A DNA stretch of 64,000 bases from Serripes groenlandicus (lineage: Eukaryota; Mollusca; Bivalvia; Cardiida; Cardiidae), in NCBI GenBank assembly GCA_031761405.1, contig JASEVX010000003.1:19643849-19707848 (forward strand). The letters run 5' to 3'. Under the pieces are notes generated by a model. It was not told the origin of the DNA. It was given only the letters and a program-made list of their open reading frames with translations, and did not search any database. Shown in pieces: positions 1-11,300 of the stretch; positions within the stretch are counted from its first letter, which is position 1; every line of letters begins with the position of its first letter. Made by a program: the position numbers and the translations under genes.

Positions 1-17
1 CTATTCTTGAACTATCA

Positions 18-806
18 ATGAAGGGTACTCATAAGCCTCATCCATTTAGCAGCTTAGACCCAGAGGTGCCTGCTTGGAAACCCAAAGTTAGTGCACTTGC
101 GGGCTTAAGCATTGCTAAAAATGTAGTGCATCAATCTATTCCTCCAAAGTATATTGCCTCTGAAGCAAGCGCTACTAATACCAATACCGGCATTTTAGCT
201 CTTAGTCATGAATTGCGTAAACCTATTCCTGAGATTAAGCCCTTTAGCGGAAATGTCATTGAATACATATCTTTTATGAGACAATTTAATGCGAGAGTTA
301 ATGCAACAACTAGTTCCTTTGACGAAAGGTTAAATTACTTGCTGCAATTTACTACTGGCGAAGCTAACAAGATTGTATTAGGCTACTCTTACCTTAATGC
401 TCAACTAGGTTTTAATGCTGCTTTAGCTGAATTTCAGGAACGATATGGTGATCCAGAGGTTATTGCTCATGCTTATGTAAAACGAGCCTTAGACTGGCCA
501 CTGCTAAAGGGAGATAACTATAAAGGTTTGGATGAATTTGGTATCTTTTTAAGGGAATGCCAATACGCGGTCGACAATATTGAAGCCGTCCGCGTTCTTG
601 AGTATTCAGACAATCTTAAGCTTTTAGTGAAAAAGTTGCCTTTCTATTTGCACGATAAATGGAGAAATATAGCATTTGAAACAAAAGGAAAGGGCTATGT
701 AGTAAAATTCTCTCAGTTAGTTGATTTTGTCCGTCGCGAGGCTAAGAAGGCCAATGACCCAATATTTGGTAAGGAGCTGAGTAATGTTGGTAATACTGAC
801 AAATAA
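18..806 (+). CDS. BEL/Pao gag (DUF1759-like), possibly 5' partial
   Basis: 262 residues. The segment around residues 70-240 (…EIKPFSG…EYISFMRQF…, later LPFYLHDKWR) matches the Pao-type Gag region usually called DUF1759, the structural protein that packages element RNA. No zinc knuckle occurs here; it is encoded after the stop. The Met at base 18 is the first in frame, but the window opens only 17 bases earlier, so the true start may be upstream. The frame ends at TAA 804-806. The same frame stays open directly after this stop into the protease ORF, so the stop either separates Gag from Pol or is a mutation. Confidence 0.85.
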   Translation: MKGTHKPHPFSSLDPEVPAWKPKVSALAGLSIAKNVVHQSIPPKYIASEASATNTNTGILALSHELRKPIPEIKPFSGNVIEYISFMRQFNARVNATTSSFDERLNYLLQFTTGEANKIVLGYSYLNAQLGFNAALAEFQERYGDPEVIAHAYVKRALDWPLLKGDNYKGLDEFGIFLRECQYAVDNIEAVRVLEYSDNLKLLVKKLPFYLHDKWRNIAFETKGKGYVVKFSQLVDFVRREAKKANDPIFGKELSNVGNTDK

Positions 807-833
807 GCGTCATATAAATACGTCGGCAAAAGC

Positions 834-1997
834 TTGAGCCATTCAAAGTCGCTGATTACTCATGTCTCAGGGGATGACAAGTCTAAGCTTAGAGGAACCT
901 TTGAAAACAAAACTGACGAATCAAATACATTGAAGAAGGGTTTAGCGTTCAACCATCCATGTTTATTTTGCAGTAATGATTCTCATTCTCTTGACCAGTG
1001 TTCTGTGATTAGAGACAGTTTGCTGAAGGAGCGGTATGAATTTCTGAAGTCGAAAGGTCTGTGTTTTGGTTGTTTGAGGTCTGGTCATTTCAAAGGTTTA
1101 TGTCAAAAGAGGCTGGTATGTACTATTTGTAATAGGTGGCACCCATTAATTTTGCATGCCGATCAAGGGACAGGGTTTGGTAGAAATTCTGTTACGGCAA
1201 CATTTACTAGTGATTTAGGTAGCAGAAAGCATATACTCCCTATTGTACCTGTAAGGGTGAAACACAAGAGTAGTCATAAGTATATAGATACATATGCTTT
1301 TCTGGATTCGGGAAGTACAGCTACATTTTGTACGGAGTCTTTGATGCGTAGATTAGGTATCGAAGGTCAGAGGATATCGGTCACATTGCACACTATGGGT
1401 AAGGATCAAACTGACAAACGTGTTTTGTTAACAGGGCTGGAATTATGTAGTCTAGGAGATTCCAATGTTGTTAATCTGCCGTCCGTGCTTAGTCAGAAAA
1501 GGTTACCTGTTTCTAGTTTTGATGTGAATACGTCAGATTTGAAGAATTGGCCCTATTTGAAAAATGTCCCTTTGCTAAGGTTAAATAGTGATGTTGATTT
1601 GTTGGTAGGAGTTAATGTACCAAAAGCCATGGAACCTTGGGAGGTGATCCTCAGTCAGAATAATGGTCCCTTTGCAGTCAGAACGGTCTTTGGGTGGGTC
1701 ATAAATGGTCCTATTGAAGCATGCGACAATTGTAGTGAAGATGTTTCAGTGCATGTTTCTACCAATTGCATACAGGTAACGGCACCCCCAACACTAGATG
1801 AACAGCTTAATAATCATTTCAATCATGACTTTTGCGAGAGGTCAGTTGATGATGTGTCTGAGCCGTCCAAGGAAGAGAGACTCTTTCTAGACCTAGTTGA
1901 AAAGTCTGCAACGTTCAAGGATGGTCATTATGTTGTAGACTTACCCTTTCGTGACCAAAATGTTTCAATGCCTAATAACATAGGTTATGGTTATTGA
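834..1997 (+). CDS. BEL/Pao zinc knuckles and aspartic protease
   Basis: 387 residues in the same frame as gag. Residues 43-56 and 77-90 are CX2CX4HX4C zinc knuckles, and a third Cys/His cluster lies at 96-108 (CX2CX3HX4H). These bind element RNA. Residues 158-162 are DSGST, the active site of a retropepsin-type aspartic protease, in the expected context AFLDSGSTATFC. The start given is a TTG and only marks the open frame after the upstream stop; the real product would be a Gag-Pol polyprotein. Near 1970-1994 the frame is lost and the coding sense moves to the overlapping frame that begins at 1994. Confidence 0.85.
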   Translation: MSHSKSLITHVSGDDKSKLRGTFENKTDESNTLKKGLAFNHPCLFCSNDSHSLDQCSVIRDSLLKERYEFLKSKGLCFGCLRSGHFKGLCQKRLVCTICNRWHPLILHADQGTGFGRNSVTATFTSDLGSRKHILPIVPVRVKHKSSHKYIDTYAFLDSGSTATFCTESLMRRLGIEGQRISVTLHTMGKDQTDKRVLLTGLELCSLGDSNVVNLPSVLSQKRLPVSSFDVNTSDLKNWPYLKNVPLLRLNSDVDLLVGVNVPKAMEPWEVILSQNNGPFAVRTVFGWVINGPIEACDNCSEDVSVHVSTNCIQVTAPPTLDEQLNNHFNHDFCERSVDDVSEPSKEERLFLDLVEKSATFKDGHYVVDLPFRDQNVSMPNNIGYGY

Positions 1998-2917
1998 GGA
2001 AACGCTTGAAACGAGATGATCAATTCTATTCTGAGTATAAAGAATTCATGCACAAGATCATTGACAAAGGGTATGCTAAACAGGTCCCACTCGATTGTTT
2101 AGATCAGGATGATGGAAAAGTGTGGTTTCTGCCTCATCACGGGGTGTACCACCCTCAGAAACGGAAGTTAAGGGTTGTGTTTGATTGCGCAGCACGCTAT
2201 CAAGGCACGTCGTTAAATGACAAGCTCTTGCAAGGACCATACCTTACAAACACTTTAATTGGCACCTTACTTAGGTTCAGAGATGGGAATGTTGCTTTCA
2301 TGGGCGACATAGAAAGCATGTTTTATCAAGTGCATGTCCCAATGTCACATGCGAGTTTTCTCAGGTTTCTATGGTGGCAGGAAGGTGATGTTGATAAACC
2401 GGTGTTACAGTATCAAATGGTGGTGCATTTGTTTGGGGCAAATTCCTCGCCGAGTGTTTGCAATTTCGCTCTTAGGAAAACAGCTTTAAGTGCAAATGGT
2501 CAATTTGATGAGGATGTGGTGAACACAGTTCTCAAGAACTTCTATGTTGATGATTGTTTGAAGTCCGTCGAGTCTGTTGCTAAAGCAAAATCTATGATAA
2601 ATGACCTTAAGTTCATTTTAGGTTCTGGTGGCTTTAATATTACAAAATGGGTTAGTAATAGTAAGGAAGTCATGGTGTCAATTCCAAAGAGTGATTGGGC
2701 TCCAGAGGTCAAGGATTTAGATCTGGAACAGGATAGTCTTCCAATCGAGCGAGCACTGGGTGTTAATTGGAACGCTGAAACTGATACGTTCGGATTCAAA
2801 CTAGATTTAAAAGAAAAGCCATCAACACGAAGAGGTATTCTTTCTCTTGTCAGCTCGGTTTACGACCCTTTGGGTTTGTTATCTCCCGTTGTATTACCTG
2901 CTAAGTGCTTACTCTAG
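1994..2917 (+). pseudogene. BEL/Pao reverse transcriptase segment
   Basis: 307 residues with the Pao RT core: FMGDIESMFYQV supplies the first catalytic aspartate (D105), and FYVDD at 2543-2554 (residues 184-187) is the polymerase active site. VYDPLGLLSPV near the end is the connection typical of this family. The ORF begins after a one-base-type frameshift relative to the protease frame and ends at TAG 2915-2917. The downstream RNase H frame is the same frame, so a single CAG-to-TAG change is the simplest explanation of the stop. It copies element RNA into DNA in related active elements. Confidence 0.88.
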
Positions 2918-2953
2918 GAATCTTGTAGGCTTCGGCTTGAGTGGGATGATATA

Positions 2954-5164
2954 TTGCCAGACAATTTGCGTAGGTCTTGGGAGAGTTGGTTGTATGAAAT
3001 TGAGTGTCTAAAGGACTTCAAAGTGAATCGGTGTTTACGGCCCCAGAAATTTGGTGATGTGTCAGAAGCAGTTTTGCATCACTTTTCAGATGCCAGTGAG
3101 TCAGGTTACGGGACGGTGACATATTTGTACTTGGTCAATTCCCACGGTAGGGTTCATGTTACACTGGTAACTGCAAAGTCTCGTGTAGCTCCGCTTAAGC
3201 AAATCACGGTTCCCCGCTTAGAATTAACTGCGGCTACCATTGCTGTAAAGGTTGACAATATGTTAAAACGCGAGCTAGATCTTCCAATTGCTAAATCCTA
3301 TTTCTGGACTGATAGTATGGCAGTTTTGTACTATATTCGGAATGATACTGCAAGGTTTCAGACGTTCGTAGCTAATCGGTTAACAATTGTTCGTGAGGGT
3401 TCTAATCCAAATCAGTGGATGTATATACCCTCAAAGTTGAATCCTGCTGATCTGACTTCTAGGGGTTGCTCTGTAAATCAATTTCTATGCAATAGGGAGT
3501 GGAATACTGGTCCAAACTTTTTGTGGAAAGGATTAGATTATTGGCCCAGTCAGCCATCTTCTCTTGATGTTCGGGAAGGTGATATTGAAGTGAAAAGGGA
3601 AAGTTGTCGTCTGCATTTTGTTAATGCTAGTGTAAGTAGTGTTCAGTACGATACTGGTTTTGAAAACCCAGTTACTAAGCTGACAAATTACTATTCAAAT
3701 TGGACTTCTTTGGTAAGGGCAGTAGCGTGTCTTTTGATGTTCAGGAAGATTTTACAAAACAGGGTTCGTCTGGAAGATGGTGCGTCAAAGCCTTCATTGA
3801 GTGTTTCTAGTAATATGCTTTCCTCTAAGGATATAGTTACGGCAGAAAATGTCATTATTCAGAATTGTCAGTCACAAGAGTTTTCTGAAGAGGTTGGTTT
3901 GTTGAAGGCTGGTAGTCCTGTAAAAGTGGGTAGTAGGGTTCAAAGTTTAAATCCTTACTTTGATGACGGGTTGATAAAGGTTGGTGGTCGTATTTCTAGG
4001 GCTTGTATGCCGGAGCATTCCAAACATCCACCTATCTTGCCAAAATGTTGCCGTGTTTCAGAGCTCATAATTGAAGAGATACATAGGAATGTAGGTCATT
4101 TGGGTAGGAACTCTGTTATGGCTCGGCTGCGTGAGAAGTGTTGGGTGATTAATGCACCAACTGCTGTAAGAAAGGTTCTTTCAAAATGTGTCATCTGTCG
4201 TAAGATAAAGGCTAAACCTGGTTTTCAACAAATGGCTGACTTACCTGTTGAAAGACTTGTCCCTGATGAACCCCCATTTACAAGTGTAGGTATGGATTAT
4301 TTCGGTCCAATTCAAGTAAAGGTTAGGCGTTCATTAGTGAAGCGGTACGGTGTGGTATTCACTTGCTTTAGTACGCGAGCTATACATATCGAGGTTGCAG
4401 ATACTTTGGATACTAGTTCTTGCATTAATGCTATCCGAAGATTCGCTGTGCGTCGGGGGCAGTGTAAGAACATTCTGTCAGACAATGGTTCTAATTTAGT
4501 TGGAGCTCGCCGTGAGCTTTTAAAATCAGTTAGGGAATTGAACAAAGGTCAAATTCACAACCATCTCTTGCGGAAAAACATTGACTGGCGTTTTAACCCG
4601 CCTTCTGCATCCCATTTCGGTGGCGTGTGGGAGCGAATGATTAGGACAATTCGCCAAGTACTTCATGCTGTTTTGAAGGAACAGGTACTGAATGATGAAA
4701 TGTTGCACACGGTTCTATGTGAGGTGGAAGCTATTGTTAATGATAGACCAATAACCCAGCTGTCAGATAGCTATGGTGATTTGGAAGCTCTTACACCTAA
4801 CCATTTACTTTTGCTAAAGCGTACGCCAGCTTTACCTCCTGGTTGCTTTAATAAGGAAGATCAATATTGTTCGCGTCGTTGGCGGCAAGTGCAGTACATG
4901 GCAAATTTGTTTTGGAAAAGATGGATTCGCGAATATCTTCCTCTTTTGCAAGAAAGACAGAAATGGTTTCGGCCGCAGAAAAATTTTAATGTTGGTGATA
5001 TAGTTCTCATCGTCGATGAACGCGCACCTAGGGGTTCGTGGCCACTAGGACGTATCGTGAAAGTCATGTCAGATAGGTTAGGTAAAGTACGTAGAGTACT
5101 TGTAAAAACGCAAACAAATGTTCTAGAAAGACCTATACATAAGTTGTGTTTAATTGTTGAGTAA
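2954..5164 (+). CDS. BEL/Pao RNase H and integrase
   Basis: 736 residues. RNase H acidic residues are visible as HHFSDAS (D46), RLELTAA (E90) and FWTDS (D120). The integrase zinc-binding H2C2 motif starts at about H377 (HRNVGHLG) and ends with CVIC. The catalytic core carries D448 (GMDYFGP), D510 (SDNGS) and E560 (GGVWERM), a D-49-E spacing, all intact. The C-terminus (NVGDIVLIVDE…) is the basic DNA-binding tail usual in Pao integrases. The frame is open upstream of 2954 to the TAG at 2915-2917. It is followed by about 180 bases of AT-rich 3' leader before the LTR. Confidence 0.92.
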   Translation: MPDNLRRSWESWLYEIECLKDFKVNRCLRPQKFGDVSEAVLHHFSDASESGYGTVTYLYLVNSHGRVHVTLVTAKSRVAPLKQITVPRLELTAATIAVKVDNMLKRELDLPIAKSYFWTDSMAVLYYIRNDTARFQTFVANRLTIVREGSNPNQWMYIPSKLNPADLTSRGCSVNQFLCNREWNTGPNFLWKGLDYWPSQPSSLDVREGDIEVKRESCRLHFVNASVSSVQYDTGFENPVTKLTNYYSNWTSLVRAVACLLMFRKILQNRVRLEDGASKPSLSVSSNMLSSKDIVTAENVIIQNCQSQEFSEEVGLLKAGSPVKVGSRVQSLNPYFDDGLIKVGGRISRACMPEHSKHPPILPKCCRVSELIIEEIHRNVGHLGRNSVMARLREKCWVINAPTAVRKVLSKCVICRKIKAKPGFQQMADLPVERLVPDEPPFTSVGMDYFGPIQVKVRRSLVKRYGVVFTCFSTRAIHIEVADTLDTSSCINAIRRFAVRRGQCKNILSDNGSNLVGARRELLKSVRELNKGQIHNHLLRKNIDWRFNPPSASHFGGVWERMIRTIRQVLHAVLKEQVLNDEMLHTVLCEVEAIVNDRPITQLSDSYGDLEALTPNHLLLLKRTPALPPGCFNKEDQYCSRRWRQVQYMANLFWKRWIREYLPLLQERQKWFRPQKNFNVGDIVLIVDERAPRGSWPLGRIVKVMSDRLGKVRRVLVKTQTNVLERPIHKLCLIVE

Positions 5165-5347
5165 TCTAAGTAGTTGCCAACAATTTAACAAAACCTGTCG
5201 ATCAGTTTGTCATGAGCAATAATCTGGAAATCCATTATATGTGTCTATTTTCTATGTTGTTTGATATGTATAATATGTTTGGGATATTTTTTTTGTATTT
5301 TTTAAATGTTATATGTAATTGCGTAAGGCCGCAATTAGGGGGGAGGA

Positions 5348-5980
5348 TGTTGTAGCCAAATTCATGTAAAACATGTAAAGGGTAAACATGTACGTAGTAT
5401 ATGTACAGTTGGCTAGGTAAAATTGCTATTGCCCTGTGGGGTACCTCAGGTTTTAGTTGTTTTAACTAGTCTTTCTATTATTAGTCTTCTAAAACCGGTT
5501 ACTTTCTCTCTGGACTCCGTTGGAGTAAGACGTGGACACAATGTTGAAACTATGCTGAGATTGAGCCACACAGTTGGTATGTTAAATAACAGTTTTTCTT
5601 TGTCTATTACATTATTGTTAAGTTAATTACACTGAATTATTGTATTGCCTTTTAGAATTTATCCTTTTGTCACAATGTTTTCTGGAGAATTTAACTTTAC
5701 ACCAAATACTTTACGCTATATAGGCTTGGCTTCTTTTCCCACTTTATTTATCCACTTTATTCTTGCTAGGGCTATGTTTTCTTGTGTCTTAATATAATTC
5801 CTGTATTTCTCACAATGTTTTCCAGTATTTCTTAATAACGCCATGACTTTGTTAATTTTATTGTTTGATTGCAATTGTCTTTGTTAAATGGCATATTTCA
5901 ATGCTTGTTACAGAGTTAGTAGGATTTATGTATTATATATTTACAGTAAATCGTCCCAAATACACTACAAGCAGAAGACA
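5348..5980 (+). repeat. BEL/Pao 3' LTR (end uncertain)
   Basis: The start is set by TGTTGTAGCC directly after a purine tract at about 5332-5347. The best mirrored end is CTACAAGCAGAAGACA near 5965-5980, giving about 630 bases. The 5' LTR is outside the window, so the end cannot be confirmed by comparison. Two short pieces resembling the MITE core (CACAATGTTTTC near 5673 and 5812) lie inside, so part of this stretch may be later insertion. Confidence 0.6.
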
Positions 5981-6099
5981 TTGTTGTTGTTGTTAATCTC
6001 TGGGGGGACGCATTTCGACGCGGCGCATTAGACAGCATAATAGTATCACGGAAAGGGTTCAGCTTCCATGGGGATGATGTAACCATTTTCCGCTTACAG

Positions 6100-6205
6100 A
6101 CGCCTACAGACGCATGTGCAGTAGACGATAATCGAAAACATTGTGACAAAAGAAGAAATTGCTTATCGTAGGCAATTTCTACTTTTGCCACGATGGTTTC
6201 AACTC
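6100..6205. repeat. TTAA-MITE core fragment
   Basis: The palindromic core of the family described at 42676 is visible (AAAACATTGTGACAAAAG … CTTTTGCCACGATGG) with an AGAAATTGC/GCAATTTCT pair. Upstream CAGTAGACGA matches the subterminal part. The outer ends are degraded. Confidence 0.6.
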
Positions 6206-6675
6206 CTTTCAATAATTGTATTTACAGTGATTTGCACATTTCTCTATCTATATAAGTCAATTGTTGTAAACTAATGGGGTCACAGCACGGTCGACGTTAC
6301 CTAACACTACTGACATTGAGGTCAATCATAGTTCAGAGTGTGTTTCACGCGTTGGAACTATTTTGTCTCATTAATAAATGCAAGCGGAGGATTTTTCGTG
6401 ATTCGGTCGAACCAATGAAATCGTTGAAAAGGCAGATTAGAACCAATTTGGCGTATGTATACACATGTGGACTGCGGTTGCAGCTTTAATCCGACTTTTC
6501 GAAAGCAGCCTGAGTATGGTATAGTGGCGAAACGCCCCTATCCCAAAGATGGGTGAAAGTGTCAAATACTGAAGCTGTAACACTTGTCACAGCTTTGACC
6601 TTGCAGATTTATTCAGAAATAAGTGGAGAAATGAACAATGAAATGTATGATTTCTGCAGTATTTATTGTTGTATG

Positions 6676-6830
6676 TTAACCCTTTCCCACATACGACAAA
6701 TTGGCAGCAGATGACTTTGAAAACAAAAAGGTATAGGGTAATCTCTATAAATGAAAGATAGTTGAAAGCATTCTGGTAAAAGGAGCAACTTCTCTTTTTG
6801 CTATGATGTTTTCTGTATTTGGTAATTGGC
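6676..6830. mobile_element. TTAA-flanked MITE, 3' end lost
   Basis: It opens TTAA at 6676-6679 followed by CCCTTTCCCACATAC, the terminal repeat shared with copies at 23776, 37235, 42676 and 43646. GCAGCAGATGACTTTGAAAA follows, then the core palindrome (GGTAAAAGGAGCAACTT … TTTTTGCTATGATGTTTTC). The right terminus is not recognisable. Confidence 0.7.
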
Positions 6831-7021
6831 TAATGCACTCATAGTGGAGTCATGGTTTTTAATTGATTGGTTGCAGTTGCATCACTGTTTTAAACAGTAT
6901 TTCTGTTACATCTGTTACATCACCGTGGCAAGTTTACCTAATGTGTTGTCCAGGTCATTCAATTCAGAGCTCTTGATAAGACGAGTATTTTACATCTCGA
7001 AATCCTTATTTGACTCTCAAA

Positions 7022-7090
7022 CCCTATGTTGTGGGTACTCAAAAGAATCGTCTCAATGAGATGATTCTTTTGTGTACCCACAGCATAGGG
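7022..7090. repeat. 69-bp inverted repeat with 1-nt spacer
   Basis: Arms 7022-7055 and 7057-7090 (34 bases each) are complementary with about three mismatches, beginning CCCTATG and ending CATAGGG. No coding sense is evident. Confidence 0.85.
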
Positions 7091-7269
7091 CTAAGTTGAG
7101 CCATTCAAGATATATTGATAGGAAAAGACAAGTTCACTCCTCCTTATCTTAAGTCTGTGGGTCATAATGAGACATTTGGAGAATCAAAAAAGCAATGCAC
7201 CATCCCAACCATCCTACGCTTCATGATTACAAGTATTGATCAATATCTACATGAAATGGTCTAAGTGGA

Positions 7270-7545
7270 TATTGTTGTTAGATCACCTGAGCAAGAAGTG
7301 CTCAAGGTGTTTTTTTTCGATTGCCCTATGTGCGGCGGTCAGTCGTCCATCGTGCATCAACATTTTTTCCTCTTTAACCAGTGGGTCAATTGAGATGAAA
7401 CTTCATAGCAAGCATCCTCTCAATGTACATGTACTCACTAAAATTCCTTCTAATTTTTGGGACCATGCAGAATTCTGGTTTCCATTGCAACAGAAAGAAA
7501 AAAAGTTAAAAAAAGTTAATTTCTAACGGTGTCGAAAAACAACAG
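7270..7545 (+). repeat. Mollusc dispersed repeat fragment (CACCTGAGC type)
   Basis: It begins with TCACCTGAGCAAGAAGTGCT and continues through AGTCGTCCATCGTGCATC, the pattern of a repeat very common in bivalve genomes. A short piece of the same head occurs at 16028-16046 and a reverse-complement piece near 20880-20960. No protein-coding potential was seen; the small open frame here is incidental. Confidence 0.55.
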
Positions 7546-7671
7546 TTTGACCAATACTGAAAAGTTGTTTTGATGTTTAGTTTAACAATATTGACCATTT
7601 TCAATATTCATCCTATGTAAAGATCATGCATTCTTCCTTTGCGTATCCCTGTGGTTGGTCGGTCGGTTGGT

Positions 7672-8356
7672 TTAATAAAACTTCATAATATGATACAACA
7701 CATTGAGAGGAAGTGTAGTGTAGAGAAACCATAACTCTACTTCACCTAATTACAGAGTTATTGTCCTTTCTTACTTTTTCTTGCCCGGAGAATCACTTAA
7801 TAACTAGACGGATTTTAATAAAACTTCATACACTGGTAGAACACTATGAGAGGAAGTGCAGTGAACAAGAACAATAACTCTAATTTACATAATTACAGAG
7901 TTATTACCCTTTGTTACTTTTTCTTGTCCGGAGAATTTCTTAATAACTAATAGATGAAATCTAATAAAACTTCATACAATGGTAGAGCACAATGAGAGGA
8001 AGTGCAGTGTACAAGAACCACAACTCTGAAATAGCTTGTTACAGAGTTATTGCCCTTTGTTACTTTTTGTTGAACGTAGATTTACTTCAAAACTACTGGA
8101 TGGAATTTAATAAAACTTCATACTATTATACAACACATTTAGAGGAAGTGCAGAAACCCCACCTTAAATTCCATCTTGTAGTTTTAAAGATAATCTCCGG
8201 ACAAGAAAAAAGTAAGAAAGAGCAATGAAATTCTACAATCAAGAAAATATAACAAAGGGCAATAACTCTGTAATTAACTAAAATAGAGTTATTTTTCTTG
8301 TACACTGCACTTCCTCTAAATGTGTTGTATCATAGTATGAAGTTTTATTAAAAAAA
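7672..8356. repeat. 145-bp tandem array with terminal inverted copy
   Basis: AATAAAACTTCATA recurs at 7681, 7824, 7970 and 8116 (starts of CTTCATA), periods 143, 146 and 146. Each unit also holds GAGGAAGTGCAGTG and TTACAGAGTTATTGCCCTTT. From about 8171 to 8356 the same unit runs in reverse complement (GGGCAATAACTCTG … ACTGCACTTCCTC … GAAGTTTTATTA). The fourth direct copy is truncated at the turn. The array could form a large hairpin. Confidence 0.85.
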
Positions 8357-11300
8357 TATTTATGATTTCTATAATTATGTTTTTTGTCCCTTCAGATTGA
8401 CAAATTGTGTAAGCACTTATGCTAACATTTGGAAACTCTTGGAAAATTGAAGGTGTAATAACAGTAAAATGTTGAAAACCTTGTGACAGAGTGAGAAACT
8501 GCTCAATTTGAACACTTTCTCCTATTTCACAATGCTCTCAATTGATAATATGTAATAAAGTTGAAGAGCTAGTGCTGTTGATTAAAAGAAATATATAATT
8601 TTAGGTTCTTGCCTAAAGCAGAAATTTAAAGTTGACTTACACTTTCCCAAAAATAGTGTGGATATATTTTTACATCCAATCAGAGAAACCGACTAGTTAA
8701 AGAAAAAGAAGAGGTTATTTTAACCAATCTGAATCAGTGGATTGTTTGTTTTTTAAATTTTAAATACCATTGTACCTTTGCGATTGCATCATTTTCATTC
8801 TGGCTGGAGACCTATCAAATTTTACCAACCTTGGATCAATTGCAAATCGGCTGCATAAATCATCCGGAATAGCTGGAGCTCAGATTCCTACAGCTGTACT
8901 AACCAGCCAAAAAGATACATCGTTCCGGCTATTCTCGGCAGCCGCAACAATCGATTCGGACAAACGTAAACGTCTTCAATTATGTGCAAATACATTGTCT
9001 TGAAATTTCAAGAATTGGCTAGACTTTGCTGCCAACTGATGAACTATTACGAAATCGAACCGGACATGATCAATTCATTCGGCTCAAATCCCGCTGTATT
9101 AATCAGCCAGAAATTGCATCGTGTAAGTTTAAACCATATGAAATATTTACAAACACATTGTCTGGACAATTTAATAATGGCTGCATTGTGCATCCATTGC
9201 GACTCGAAACCAGTGTTGGGCACTTCCACGTGACATATGTCAGGCTAACGCCTAAACCTTCCAACCCGATTAGGACTGGTGCAAAAACAGGTATCAGGAA
9301 TTACATCTAACAAATTGTCGAAATCTTATGCAACACGAAGAGTTTTGAGCGCCCAATTAATTTATGTCGAACAATAAGCACGCGAAATCGAGGGTAAAAG
9401 TCACGCTGTTGGCCAAACTTCGCCTTGGTTTTGCAGCCGGCTGCCGAGACGAGGCATAATGGCGACTAGTGTAACTTGAAGCCATTATTTTTGCACCTTC
9501 CCGTTACATGTGCCAGGTTGCCGGCGTAAGTTTCTAACTTGAGCAATATGCAGCCGAAATTTGGCATTTGACTTGCCCAAAGTCCCAACTTCCGCTGGAT
9601 AATATGCACGGGATAGGGTTTAAATTATTACTTGCAAAAACAATGAATAATTCCTATAAATAAAACAGGTAATTATATGTGATATCAATAACCAATTGAA
9701 CTCAAATGGAAAGGTCATATTTACATTTTCAAATGGAAAAGCAATGTCTTGTAAAAAAATATGTTATATATCAAGAAAGATGTGCACCTTTATGAAAGTA
9801 TTTTTAAATTAACACCAGAGGGACATACACCAAGGTAGCAACAATATTTTTCACATTTTCCCTGAAATTCAATTTTCACTTACCAAGATGTTCAATTGTT
9901 GACAATATAAATTATATCTCTCAAGGTTTTCCAGTCTATAGTCAGGCGATCTCGATGAAAAATGATAATTAAGGGGATGAAGGCAATACTAATGTTTAAA
10001 CAAATACACCGCTATAGTAGTCGACTTTATAGAAAGCGGCTTACAGCGGACAGCTGTCTAAAGCAGTATAGCACAATATTAATTGCTGATAATTAGAAAT
10101 TTCTCCTTTTCCCACATTGTTGGTAGTTTATTCAGTCGTTATTGTTTATTCATTGGCATTTGATAAGATTTACGAGGTTGTCATGGTATGAATGTATTGA
10201 TAAGACATGAATAGCAGACGATTTTTGATTAAATTTCACATATTTGTTCGCACATGTCTCCCTGACCATTTGTTTCTGAAGGAAATGTGTCAAATGTAAT
10301 GTGATTCATAAATTGACCCGCTGACTTAGATCACTTAGAAGTACTATAATATTCTATTATCTATTGTAATAGCTAAGGGGGTTTATAATCGATTACCTAA
10401 AATTATTTATTAGCTGTATATTAAGTAATTGAATCAGCTTTCAATCATTTTAGCGTCGAATATGCACCTTTATATGCACCACCATCGTTTCCCAATGTAT
10501 CAAGTAAGGATTTTCAAACGTTGCGGGATTTGTTTTCGACATTTTGGTATTTCTGCAAGACAGTCAGTTGGAAAAGCAATATAAAAGACTTCACATCGGA
10601 ATTCTACAGGTTTAACTTCTATTTATGTTTCGTTAATTTTAAATTAGCCTAGCCTTATTAGGTTATTTGTGTTTAAGTTAAAGATTAAGTATGGAGTTAT
10701 GTTAATACGAAAAGTATTATTCTTATTATATTAAAGGTTGGCTTTTACTTTAGAAAACAAAAATTAATAATGGTTAAATTACTAACTACATAATAAACTT
10801 GTCATCGATGTATAAGGAACAAATACAGATTATATAGTTATTGCCACACATAGCCTTATTTGTATATCATTACACCACTTTGTTTCAGCCCATTAATAAT
10901 ATTGTGGCGATATTCGTCATCCCCTATGTTTTGTTGAGTCAACCTATTAATACATATCTCTCATTTGGTAGTCAACACCTGACACAGGCAAAACAAGCAG
11001 ACAAGGATTTTCTCATAATAATTGAAACACAATTTCCTTTGTTTTTACTTTTAACCAGTAATTCATTTAGATTACATTATTCTTGATCTTGTTGGCATGT
11101 TCTTAAATATTTAAAGAATACGTTTAATCAATATAAAAATAATAGAACTCAACAATTTTGAAATTTGTATCATTGACTTCATGCCATTTCTGAAATTCCA
11201 ACAGTGTTTCCACAATGTTTCTGAATCGTTGGTGGTGAAGAAATTGTTATTGGTAGATGTCAAGCATCACAGTTTCCACACAAGAGAAACATGATGGTCT

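Larger units (their letters stand above)
1..5980 (+). mobile_element. BEL/Pao LTR retrotransposon, 5' end outside window
   Basis: Gag, protease, reverse transcriptase, RNase H and integrase domains occur in the order and spacing of the BEL/Pao superfamily, followed by a purine-rich tract (AGGGGGGAGGA) and an LTR that opens TGTTGTAGCC. The 5' LTR, primer-binding site and gag start lie before base 1. Three lesions separate the polyprotein: an in-frame TAA at 804-806, a frameshift near 1970-1994 and an in-frame TAG at 2915-2917. The other conserved catalytic residues are intact, so this is a fairly recent but dead or dying copy. The 3' limit is an estimate. Confidence 0.93.
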
